Shown one piece after another: positions 44,977 through 52,673 of a stretch of DNA of 64,000 nucleotides. Each line of letters begins with the position of its first letter. The stretch's first letter is position 1. Position numbers and translations under genes: made by a program. The stretch is from an uncultured Bacteroides sp. (GTDB lineage Bacteria > Bacteroidota > Bacteroidia > Bacteroidales > Bacteroidaceae). Where the stretch lies: contig CAJKXC010000007.1 of assembly GCA_905203765.1 (NCBI GenBank), positions 1 to 64,000 of the forward strand. The letters run 5' to 3'. The notes beneath the pieces are model-generated. The model was not told the origin of the DNA. It ran no database searches and saw only the letters and a program-made list of their open reading frames with translations.

Positions 44977-45681
44977 ATGAAACTCTCCAAACCCCTGCGC
45001 ATCCTTCGCAACTTGGTACTTTTCTTTTTTATTTCCACTATCCTGGCGGTAGTGGTTTATCGTTTTGTACCTGTCTACATCACTCCGTTGATGGTTATTC
45101 GCAGTGTTCAGCAAGTATTCAAGGGAGAAAGTGCCGGTTGGCATCACACGTGGGTGGCATTTGATAAGATATCCCCTCACCTGCCGATGGCAGTCATCGC
45201 CTCGGAAGACAACCGCTTTGCCGAACACAACGGCTTCGACTTCGTTGAAATAAAGAAGGCTATGAAGGAGAACGAAACAAGGAAACGGAAACGTGGCGCC
45301 AGCACCATCAGCCAGCAAACGGCAAAGAATGTGTTTCTGTGGCCGCAATCGTCATGGGTGCGCAAAGGACTGGAAGTTTATTTCACCGCATTGATAGAGT
45401 TCTTCTGGTCGAAAGAGCGGATTATGGAAGTGTACCTCAACTCCATCGAAATGGGGAAAGGAATTTATGGGGCACAAGCAGCAGCCAAATATAAGTTCAA
45501 AACAACTGCTGCCAAGCTCTCTGCCTCGCAGTGCGCACTGATTGCAGCCACGCTGCCCAATCCGAGGCGATTCGACTCCGCACATCCATCCAAGTATATA
45601 AAGAAAAGACAAGAACAGATATTGAGGCTGATGAAATTAGTCCCCCAGTTTCCACCGGTAGAAAAGAAGAAAGACAAATGA
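44977..45681 (+). CDS. mtgA: Monofunctional peptidoglycan glycosyltransferase
   Basis: A 234-residue GT51 enzyme that polymerises lipid II into glycan strands in the periplasm. One N-terminal membrane helix (residues 12-34), then the GT51 motifs: catalytic Glu in ASEDNRFAEHNGFDF (motif 1), KRGASTISQQTAKN (motif 2), KERIMEVYLNSIEMGKGIYGAQAAAK (motifs 3-4, second Glu) and the basic C-terminus. No transpeptidase domain. A hairpin follows at 45685. Confidence 0.94.
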   Translation: MKLSKPLRILRNLVLFFFISTILAVVVYRFVPVYITPLMVIRSVQQVFKGESAGWHHTWVAFDKISPHLPMAVIASEDNRFAEHNGFDFVEIKKAMKENETRKRKRGASTISQQTAKNVFLWPQSSWVRKGLEVYFTALIEFFWSKERIMEVYLNSIEMGKGIYGAQAAAKYKFKTTAAKLSASQCALIAATLPNPRRFDSAHPSKYIKKRQEQILRLMKLVPQFPPVEKKKDK

Positions 45682-45684
45682 TGC

Positions 45685-45715
45685 TTTGAAGTCTTTGTCA
45701 TTCAAAGACTTCAAA
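45685..45715. terminator. Hairpin between converging mtgA and cydB
   Basis: Perfect 13-bp stem tttgaagtctttg (45685-45697) with caaagacttcaaa (45703-45715), loop tcatt. It begins four bases after the mtgA stop and ends 16 bp before the cydB stop. No T tract follows on either strand, so termination may be weak or the hairpin may protect both 3' ends. Confidence 0.55.
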
Positions 45716-45730
45716 ACATCATTTATGAAA

Positions 45731-46879
45731 TTAATACGCATGTCCCCCCTCTTCCATCTCTTTCGCATCAATCTTTCTATTATCGATGCTGCGCCATGCA
45801 TAGAAGATATATGCAAGCACAAAAGGAACCAGGATAGAAACATACGCCATTGTATTCAGCGTGAACTGGCTGGAACAGCTATTGGCAAGCGTCAAAGAAC
45901 TTTGTAAATCGTGGGTAGAAGGGTAATAAGCCGTATTGTTATAGCCGGCAACGAGCAGCAGCGCAAGCACTGTCAATACTGTACCCACTCCTGCAAACCA
46001 GATGCCTTTATCGAATGCCGGTTTCCATAGCGTGCGGACAATACCCCAAAGGACAGCCACCACACCTGCCAGGAACACAATCAATACTACCGGCATTTCC
46101 AGGAAGTTCGTCAGATACTTGTAAGGCTCCATAAACACCTCTCCCGTCTCAGGGTTAACAGCAAAACCGTCAGCAACCAACGTACGGATAACGAATGCCA
46201 GGAAGAATACCAGGAACAATCCTGTGTTTCCCCACAACGAACGGCGGCAACGCTTCACCAAGTCCTCATCGTTTATATTATTAATGAAATAAAGCGATCC
46301 CAAAATACGTGCCAGGAAGAACACCGCCAACCCCAGCACTACATTCCACGGATTGAGCAATGCATCCAGTCCGTGCCCCGCGTTGCCCCACTGGCTGATA
46401 ACAGGCATCGCCGCATCGGCTATATTACCTTTATTAATATAGAAGTCCGACCCTGTGAAGAACGTGGCTACCGCCCCGCCCAGCAGCACCGGACCTACAA
46501 CTCCGTTTATCACCAGGAACGTGCGATACGTTGTCTTACCCAGCAGATTCCCCGCCTTCGACTGGAACTCGTAGCTGACCGCCTGCAACACAAAGCTGAA
46601 CAGAATAATCATCCACAACCAATATGCCCCACCGAAACTGGTACTATAGAACAACGGGAACGAAGCAAAGAACGCCCCGCCAAACGTGACAAGCGTCGTA
46701 AACGTAAACTCCCACTTCCGTCCCGTAGAATTAATCATCATCTTCTTCTGCTCCTCTGTCTTACCCAGGCAGAACAAAAGCGAATTACCTCCCTGCACAA
46801 ACAGCAGGAATACAAGGATAGCCCCCAACAAGGAAACTACAAACCACCAATATTGTTGAAGAAAAGTATATGTATCCAT
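45731..46879 (-). CDS. cydB: Cytochrome bd ubiquinol oxidase subunit II
   Basis: A 382-residue membrane protein with eight or nine helices. The N-terminus YWWFVVSLLGAILVFLLFVQGG and the following GKTEEQKKMMINSTGRKWEFT block are CydB hallmarks in Bacteroidota. CydB binds no haem but stabilises CydA and the lipid/quinone site of the high-affinity oxygen-reducing bd oxidase, used by Bacteroides in nanaerobic conditions. It follows cydA by 107 bp, a gap containing an inverted repeat. Confidence 0.93.
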   Translation of the reverse strand: MDTYTFLQQYWWFVVSLLGAILVFLLFVQGGNSLLFCLGKTEEQKKMMINSTGRKWEFTFTTLVTFGGAFFASFPLFYSTSFGGAYWLWMIILFSFVLQAVSYEFQSKAGNLLGKTTYRTFLVINGVVGPVLLGGAVATFFTGSDFYINKGNIADAAMPVISQWGNAGHGLDALLNPWNVVLGLAVFFLARILGSLYFINNINDEDLVKRCRRSLWGNTGLFLVFFLAFVIRTLVADGFAVNPETGEVFMEPYKYLTNFLEMPVVLIVFLAGVVAVLWGIVRTLWKPAFDKGIWFAGVGTVLTVLALLLVAGYNNTAYYPSTHDLQSSLTLANSCSSQFTLNTMAYVSILVPFVLAYIFYAWRSIDNRKIDAKEMEEGGHAY

Positions 46880-46913
46880 AATTGTATATATTATATAATG
46901 TGATAATGTAAAA

Positions 46914-46989
46914 GGGTGATAAGTGATAGGGTGGTAAGGTGATATTTGTCAGTACGCTATCACCTTATCACTTTACCGCCTTATCACTA
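46914..46989. repeat. Inverted repeat between cydA and cydB
   Basis: Left arm (46914-46944), gggtgataagtgataggg and onward, and right arm (46958-46989), tatcaccttatcacttta and onward, are complements with a few mismatches around a 13-bp loop. Each arm is itself a degenerate tandem of ggtgata(a/g). The right arm ends on the cydA stop codon. In the cydA-cydB mRNA it would form a long hairpin able to set the ratio of the two subunits. Confidence 0.7.
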
Positions 46990-48534
46990 TTTCTCCGGTC
47001 CCTTCCTTATCGCCTTCAGCATAATCCCCACCTCAGCTATCAGCATGATGGTGAAGAGTACGAGGAAGATAAAGAATGTAGTTTGCACAGAGCCGACACT
47101 CAGTTTGGAAATGGCAGCGCTTGTAGGCAACATATCCTGTATAGCCCACGGCTGGCGTCCGCACTCGGCAACCACCCAGCCGGCCTGTCCGGCAAGATAG
47201 CCCAACGGAATGGTGAGCATAGCCACCCAATGCATCCAACGCATCTGCGACAAATCTTTCTTGTAAGCCAAGAACAGCACCACGATAAAGAAGAGAATAA
47301 AGTATCCTCCCAAGATGACCATGACGCGGAACATATAGAATGTAAGCGGCACGTTCGGCACCAGCTCATTCACATCTTTAATATAACCGTAGCCGAAGTA
47401 GGCCACATTATCCTTCAACACTTGGGCCGCTACCTCTGCATCCGCAGTGTTTCCGGCAGCCTTGGCGGCACGATAGGCGGCAAATGCGCTGATAGCCGTC
47501 TTTCCCTTTTCTATCTTTTCTTCTGCCGAGAGCGCTGTTGTGCCGTCCTTCAACGGATAGCCGCCTTGCAGCAGATTGTTGATGCCCGGAACGAAAGCAT
47601 CCGCCTTGCGCTCGGCAAGCAGAGAGAGCATCTTCGGTATTTCTATGCGGAATAGGAAAGGGTCCACCCCATCCTGAGGCGTCTTTTTATCGGGATTCAG
47701 TATGCCGAAGCCCACCAGCCCGGCACCCTGCTGCCCATCATAATAACCTTCCATTGCAGCCAGTTTCATGGGTTGCTTCTGTGCCACCTGATAGCCCGAG
47801 CCATCGCCCGTCCATGCAGACATCACGGCGGAAAAAAGACCTACCCATGCAGCTATCTTAAGGCTTGCCAAAGCAAACTTCTTATCGCGCTTCTTCCACA
47901 GATACCAGCAACTTACGCCGACCACAAACACAGCTGCCAGCACCCAGCCGGATAATACGCTATGGAAGAACTTATTAACTGCCATCGGCGAAGTAGCCAC
48001 CGCCCAGAAGTCCACCATTTCGTTGCGTGCCGTATTGGGATTGAATTCCATGCCTACGGGATTCTGCATCCACGCATTGGCAACAAGAATCCACCAGGCC
48101 GATATCGTAGCCCCCAGCCCCGTGAGCCAGGTAGATGCCAGGTGAAAACGCTTGCTCACCTTCTCCCATCCGAAGAACATCACTGCGATGAACGTGGCTT
48201 CCATAAAGAAGGCAAGTATGCCCTCGATGGCAAGCGGCGCACCGAAGATATCGCCCACGAACCAACTGTAATTGCTCCAGTTGGTACCGAACTCGAACTC
48301 CAGAATCAGCCCCGTAGCCACACCTACGGCAAAGTTGATACCGAAAACTTTCATCCAGAACTTGGCGGTGCGTTTCCAGAATTCGTCACCCGTACGGTAA
48401 TACGCCGTCTCCATGATGCCCATAATTACCGCCAAACCAAGAGTAAGCGGCACAAAAATCCAGTGATAGATGGCTGTCAAAGCGAATTGCGCTCTCGACC
48501 AGTCAATGAGGGAAGTGTCAATGTGTTCAAGCAT
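46987..48534 (-). CDS. cydA: Cytochrome bd ubiquinol oxidase subunit I
   Basis: A 515-residue haem-bearing subunit. The b595/d-side ligand is in RAQFALTAIYHWIFVPLTLGL (His near residue 22); the b558 pair is His in NKFFHSVLSGWVL (around 186) and Met in MFRVMVILGG (around 400). GWVVAECGRQPWAIQ is the conserved proton/oxygen pathway motif. The Q-loop region (around 230-350) is present. It catalyses quinol oxidation with O2 reduction. The upstream small gene (DUF4492) has its stop 19 bp before this start. Confidence 0.95.
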   Translation of the reverse strand: MLEHIDTSLIDWSRAQFALTAIYHWIFVPLTLGLAVIMGIMETAYYRTGDEFWKRTAKFWMKVFGINFAVGVATGLILEFEFGTNWSNYSWFVGDIFGAPLAIEGILAFFMEATFIAVMFFGWEKVSKRFHLASTWLTGLGATISAWWILVANAWMQNPVGMEFNPNTARNEMVDFWAVATSPMAVNKFFHSVLSGWVLAAVFVVGVSCWYLWKKRDKKFALASLKIAAWVGLFSAVMSAWTGDGSGYQVAQKQPMKLAAMEGYYDGQQGAGLVGFGILNPDKKTPQDGVDPFLFRIEIPKMLSLLAERKADAFVPGINNLLQGGYPLKDGTTALSAEEKIEKGKTAISAFAAYRAAKAAGNTADAEVAAQVLKDNVAYFGYGYIKDVNELVPNVPLTFYMFRVMVILGGYFILFFIVVLFLAYKKDLSQMRWMHWVAMLTIPLGYLAGQAGWVVAECGRQPWAIQDMLPTSAAISKLSVGSVQTTFFIFLVLFTIMLIAEVGIMLKAIRKGPEK

Positions 48535-48539
48535 AAGAG

Positions 48540-48563
48540 TTATGATTTATGAATTATGAATTA
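48540..48563. repeat. AT-rich 24-bp element, third copy
   Basis: ttatgatttatgaattatga plus four bases differs at one position from the arms of the inverted repeat at 53901-53978. It lies between DUF4492 and cydA and overlaps the DUF4492 stop codon (48554-48556). Confidence 0.65.
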
Positions 48564-48778
48564 CCAAGGCTTCGTTCAATCAGTTCCCGGCTGACGTAAT
48601 CATCTTTATCATCCCCCACAGCAGGACTGTTCAGGAAGTTGGGAAAGAAGAAAAGACGAAGGATAAAGAACATGATGAATAGTTTCACGAGGATAATGAG
48701 CCACAAAGTACGGCCTAACGTCATACTTCGAAAACCTTCCAAATAAAAACGTCCGATGTTTATCACAGTCTGCTTCAT
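48554..48778 (-). CDS. DUF4492 small membrane protein of the cyd operon
   Basis: A 74-residue protein with one membrane helix (about residues 24-45, LWLIILVKLFIMFFILRLFFF) preceded by a basic amphipathic segment (INIGRFYLEGFRSMTLGR) and followed by a charged tail. DUF4492 genes regularly precede cydA in Bacteroidota. By position and topology it could be a counterpart of the single-helix CydX/CydS subunits of other bd oxidases; this is inference. First gene of the operon, with a consensus promoter at 48803-48834. Confidence 0.85.
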   Translation of the reverse strand: MKQTVINIGRFYLEGFRSMTLGRTLWLIILVKLFIMFFILRLFFFPNFLNSPAVGDDKDDYVSRELIERSLGNS

Positions 48779-48802
48779 GCCGGCAAAGATTTATAATGAT
48801 TA

Positions 48803-48834
48803 CAAATATAGAATTCTTTTATATAAAGAACAAA
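48803..48834 (-). promoter_or_regulatory. Promoter of the DUF4492-cydA-cydB operon
   Basis: Minus strand TTTG (48834-48831), exactly 20 bp, TATATTTG (48810-48803): a full match to the Bacteroides consensus. The start codon is 25 bp downstream of the -7 box. Confidence 0.75.
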
Positions 48835-48949
48835 TAAAAAGCAAAAAAGTTGAGAAAAAGAGGCTTCTCTTACTCCCGCCATCGCAAATTGTCCCTTATC
48901 GGTACAAAAAAGAGTTTGGGCGTCGAAAACTCGCCCTACGTCTATCAGT

Positions 48950-48981
48950 TTTGCATTCCATCTTCCTGCCCCCTACATTTG
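48950..48981 (+). promoter_or_regulatory. Promoter of the tolC-macAB efflux genes
   Basis: TTTG (48950-48953), exactly 20 bp, TACATTTG (48974-48981): full consensus. The start codon at 49012 follows after 30 bp. Confidence 0.75.
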
Positions 48982-49011
48982 CAGATGTAAAAACCATAGC
49001 AAAACGAAAAT

Positions 49012-50361
49012 ATGATGAACGTAAAAAGATTGACAGTAATAACCCTCTGCATGGCAAGCTGCACTTGGCTGGGCGCCCAAACGCCTGCCCAGTGGGACTT
49101 GCAGACTTGCATCGACTATGCTTTGAAGCAGAACATCACCATCCGCAAGAACCGCCTCAGCGCCGCCAGCGCCGAAGTAGATGTGAAGACCGCCAAAGCC
49201 GCCCTCTTCCCCAGCCTCACGGGTAGCGTGAGCCAGCGCGTAGTGAACCGCCCCTACAGTGAAACGAACACCATCATCAACGGCGACAACATCACCAGCA
49301 GCCAGAGCAAGACTTCCTACAACGGCAGCTACGGCATCGACGCCAACTGGACGCTCTACAACGGCGGAAAGCGCATCAACACCGTGAAGCAGCAACAACT
49401 GAACAACCGCATCGCCGACCTCAGCGTGGCACAGAGCGAGAACAGCATCGAAGAAAGCATTGCGCAGACCTACGTGCAGATACTCTATACCGCCGAAGCG
49501 GTGAAAGTGAACCAAGCCACCCTGGAAGTGAGCCAGGCGGAATGCGAACGTGCCCGCGCCCTGCTCCAGGCAGGAAGCATCGCCAAGAGCGACCTGGCAC
49601 AGCTCGAAGCGCAAGTCAGCACCGACAAGTACCAGGTGGTAACCGCAGAAGCCACCTTGCAGGACTATAAACTCCAGCTGAAACAACTCCTCGAACTGGA
49701 CGGCGAAGAAGAAATGAACCTCTACCTTCCCGCGCTGGGCGACGAGAACGTACTCTCCCCCCTGCCCACCAAGACCGACGTTTACCGCGCCGCCCTCACC
49801 CTGCGCCCCGAAATAGAAGCAGGCAAACTCAATGTACAGGCGTCCGACCTTGACATCAGCATCGCCCGCGCCGGCTACATCCCCACACTGAGCCTCAGCG
49901 CCGGAATAGGAACCACCAACGCCAACGGCAACGACTTCACCTTCGGCGAACAGATAAAGCAGAACTGGAACAACTCGCTGGGACTGACCGTGAGCATACC
50001 TATATTTAATAACCGCCAAACGAAAAGCGCCATACAGAAGGCGAAACTGCAAAAGCAGACCAGCGAACTGTCCCTGCTGGACGAGCAGAAGACCTTGTAC
50101 AAAACCATCGAAGGCCTTTGGCTGGATGCCAACAGCGCACAGCAACGCTATGCCGCAGCCGTAGAGAAGCTACGCAGCACGCAGACCAGTTACGACCTCA
50201 TCAGCGAACAGTTTGACCTGGGAATGAAGAATACCGTGGAACTGCTGACCGAGAAAAACAATCTGCTCAATGCACAGCAGGAAACGTTGCAGGCGAAGTA
50301 TATGGCGATACTGAACACGCAGTTGCTGAAGTTCTACCAGGGAGAAAGCATTGAGCTGTAA
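49012..50361 (+). CDS. TolC-family outer-membrane efflux channel
   Basis: A 449-residue outer-membrane factor. Signal peptide (cut near LGAQ); two tandem OEP repeats of coiled-coil helices with the NPxF-like turns. The opening WDLQTCIDYALKQNITIRKNRL, the repeat boundary around residue 240 (ALTLRPEIEAGKLNVQASDL) and the terminal FDLGMKNTVELLTEKNNLLNAQQE are characteristic. It forms a trimer that spans the outer membrane and periplasm. Start may be 49015. The adaptor and ABC pump genes follow after 300 bp containing array 4. Confidence 0.9.
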   Translation: MMNVKRLTVITLCMASCTWLGAQTPAQWDLQTCIDYALKQNITIRKNRLSAASAEVDVKTAKAALFPSLTGSVSQRVVNRPYSETNTIINGDNITSSQSKTSYNGSYGIDANWTLYNGGKRINTVKQQQLNNRIADLSVAQSENSIEESIAQTYVQILYTAEAVKVNQATLEVSQAECERARALLQAGSIAKSDLAQLEAQVSTDKYQVVTAEATLQDYKLQLKQLLELDGEEEMNLYLPALGDENVLSPLPTKTDVYRAALTLRPEIEAGKLNVQASDLDISIARAGYIPTLSLSAGIGTTNANGNDFTFGEQIKQNWNNSLGLTVSIPIFNNRQTKSAIQKAKLQKQTSELSLLDEQKTLYKTIEGLWLDANSAQQRYAAAVEKLRSTQTSYDLISEQFDLGMKNTVELLTEKNNLLNAQQETLQAKYMAILNTQLLKFYQGESIEL

Positions 50362-50404
50362 AGGAAATTCGGATGAAGCAAGGTCGGTTTATACGGAAGG
50401 CTGG

Positions 50405-50514
50405 TTCCCATTACGAGAGAAGCCTATTCCCTCTACGACAGAACTACCTTCCCTCTACGACTGAACTGGCTTCTCTCTACGACTGAACTACCGTCCCACT
50501 ACGAGTGAAGCATG
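50405..50514. repeat. Five-unit 22-bp repeat array (array 4)
   Basis: Units start at 50405, 50427, 50449, 50471 and 50493. The consensus is TTCCC(T/A)CTACGA(C/G)(A/T)GAA followed by a 5-bp linker (for example gccta, ctacc, ctggc). TTC and GAA are dyad-related at the ends of an otherwise non-palindromic core. It begins 44 bp after the tolC stop. The rest of the 300-bp gap to the adaptor gene holds two hairpins, gtcccac/gtgggac (50526-50553) and taactca/tgagtta (50559-50581), and no gene. Confidence 0.85.
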
Positions 50515-50662
50515 GCGGAATAAAAGTCCCACCACAGTAAGATATAGTGGGACATTGATAACTCAATCAATCAATGAGTTACGCAAGTGTTTTCAGCAGT
50601 AGAAAAAAGGCACAGGCTCTCATTTAAGAAAATAAGAATATCAACGTAATATATCAATAAGT

Positions 50663-51886
50663 ATGAAAAAGAAAATTATCCTCGCAGTCATCATTGCCGT
50701 CGTAATAATCGGCGGTGGAATATGGCTTTTCGGCGGGGCGAAGGCGAAGCACAAAGTAACCTACGTGACCGCCACCGCCAGCAAAGGCGAAATATCCGAG
50801 TCGGTCACCGCCACAGGAACCATCGAACCGGTGACAGAAGTGGAAGTAGGTACCCAGGTCAGCGGTATCATCGACAAGATTTATGCAGATTACAACTCTG
50901 TGGTGACCAAAGGGCAACTCATTGCCGAAATGGACCGCGTGACGCTGCAAAGCGAACTCGCCTCGCAGCGCGCCGCCTACAACGGTGCGAAAGCCGAATA
51001 TGAATACCAGCAGAAACTCTATCAGCGCAACAAGACCTTGCACGAGAAGCAGCTTATCAGCGATACCGACTACGAGCAATCGGTCTATAACTACGAAAAG
51101 GCGCGGAGCAGCTACGAAAGCAGCCAGGCATCACTGGCAAAGGCGGAACGTAACCTGTCGTATGCCACCATCACCTCGCCCATCGACGGCGTAGTCATCA
51201 GCCGCGATGTGGAAGAAGGACAGACCGTAGCTTCCGGCTTCGAAACTCCGACCCTCTTCACCATCGCCGCCGATCTGACGCAGATGCAGGTAGTGGCGGA
51301 CGTGGATGAAGCCGACATAGGCGGTGTGGAAGAAGGGCAACGCGCCTCGTTCACCGTAGATGCTTACCCGAATGACGTCTTCGAAGGAGTAGTGACGCAG
51401 ATACGATTGGGCGATGCCACATCGAGCAGTACCAGCAGTTCATCGAATACGGTGGTGACTTACGAGGTGGTTATCTCCGCCCACAATCCTGACTTAAAGC
51501 TGAAACCGCGTCTGACGGCGAATGTCACCATCTATACGCTTGATCGCAAAGATGTGCTTTGCATCCCTGCCCGCGCCCTGCGTTTCACTCCCGAGAAGCC
51601 GCTCATCGGCGACAATGACATTGTGAAGGATTGCGAAGGCGAGCACAAGGTATGGACGCGCGAAGGAAACACCTTCACCGCACATCCGGTAGAGATAGGT
51701 ATCTCGAACGGTATTAATACGGAAGTCATCAGCGGCATCGCCGCCGGGACGAATGTAATCACCGAAGCCACCATCGGAAGTATGCCCGGCGAAGGCGAGG
51801 CCGCCATGAGCCAGGAAGCGGCTGGCGGAGAAAAGAGCCCCTTCATGCCTGGCCCTCCGGGAAGCAATAAAAAGAAAAGCAAATAA
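50663..51886 (+). CDS. Periplasmic adaptor (MacA/HlyD type) of the efflux system
   Basis: A 407-residue membrane-fusion protein. N-terminal anchor helix (residues 5-24), then lipoyl half-motifs flanking an alpha-helical hairpin: EPVTEVEVGTQVSGIIDKIY before, and YATITSPIDGVVISRDVEEG after the hairpin (residues ~85-150). A beta-barrel and membrane-proximal domain follow (VVADVDEADIGGVEEGQ). It links the TolC channel with the ABC pump. The C-terminal end is Pro/Gly/Lys-rich. 10 bp upstream of the ATPase gene. Confidence 0.92.
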   Translation: MKKKIILAVIIAVVIIGGGIWLFGGAKAKHKVTYVTATASKGEISESVTATGTIEPVTEVEVGTQVSGIIDKIYADYNSVVTKGQLIAEMDRVTLQSELASQRAAYNGAKAEYEYQQKLYQRNKTLHEKQLISDTDYEQSVYNYEKARSSYESSQASLAKAERNLSYATITSPIDGVVISRDVEEGQTVASGFETPTLFTIAADLTQMQVVADVDEADIGGVEEGQRASFTVDAYPNDVFEGVVTQIRLGDATSSSTSSSSNTVVTYEVVISAHNPDLKLKPRLTANVTIYTLDRKDVLCIPARALRFTPEKPLIGDNDIVKDCEGEHKVWTREGNTFTAHPVEIGISNGINTEVISGIAAGTNVITEATIGSMPGEGEAAMSQEAAGGEKSPFMPGPPGSNKKKSK

Positions 51887-51896
51887 TCTGTTTATT

Positions 51897-52643
51897 ATGA
51901 GTAAAGTAGTCATTGAACTCCAAAATATCAAACGGAACTTCCAGGTGGGAGACGAAACCGTGCATGCCTTGCGCGGCGTTTCGTTCACCATCAACGAAGG
52001 CGAGTTTGTCACCATCATGGGTACTTCCGGTTCGGGCAAATCGACCCTGCTGAACACCCTCGGCTGCCTCGACACCCCAACCAGCGGAGAGTATCTGCTG
52101 GACGGAATCTCCGTGCGCACCATGAGCAAGCCCCAGCGTGCCGTACTGAGGAACCGCAAGATCGGCTTCGTCTTCCAAAGCTACAACCTGCTTGCCAAGA
52201 CCACCGCCGTAGAAAACGTGGAACTGCCGTTGATGTACAACTCCTCGGTATCTGCCGCCGAAAGACGCCGGCGCGCCATCGAAGCCCTGCAATCCGTAGG
52301 GCTGGGCGACCGTCTGGAACATAAATCCAACCAGATGTCCGGCGGACAGATGCAGCGCGTAGCCATCGCCCGCGCCCTGGTGAACAATCCTGCCGTCATC
52401 CTGGCGGACGAAGCGACGGGTAACCTCGATACGCGTACCTCTTTTGAAATATTGGTTCTGTTTCAGAAGCTGCACGCCGAAGGACGAACCATCATCTTCG
52501 TAACCCACAACCCCGAAATAGCCCAGTACAGCAGCCGCAACATCGTGCTGCGCGACGGGCGGGTGAAGGAAGACAGCCCCAACCTCCACATACTGAATGC
52601 TGCCGAAGCATTGGCGGCATTGCCCAAGCAAGAGGATGAGTAA
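51897..52643 (+). CDS. MacB/LolD-type ABC transporter ATPase
   Basis: A 248-residue ATPase. Walker A GTSGSGKST (around residue 41), Q loop GFVFQSYNLL, signature MSGGQMQRVAIARALV, Walker B VILADEATGNLD and H loop FVTHNPEIA all present. The GNLDT after Walker B and the SYNLL block are typical of MacB/LolD/FtsE. It drives the separate permease encoded 30 bp downstream. In E. coli MacB, ATPase and permease are one chain; here they are split. Confidence 0.94.
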   Translation: MSKVVIELQNIKRNFQVGDETVHALRGVSFTINEGEFVTIMGTSGSGKSTLLNTLGCLDTPTSGEYLLDGISVRTMSKPQRAVLRNRKIGFVFQSYNLLAKTTAVENVELPLMYNSSVSAAERRRRAIEALQSVGLGDRLEHKSNQMSGGQMQRVAIARALVNNPAVILADEATGNLDTRTSFEILVLFQKLHAEGRTIIFVTHNPEIAQYSSRNIVLRDGRVKEDSPNLHILNAAEALAALPKQEDE

Positions 52644-52673
52644 ATGAACGATAAACTGTTTAAACCATAGAAA

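Noticed and set aside
48973..50145. 390-codon minus-strand frame opposite tolC
   Set aside because: Antisense shadow rich in Gly/Val/Phe without motifs; the tolC frame has a signal peptide and OEP repeats.
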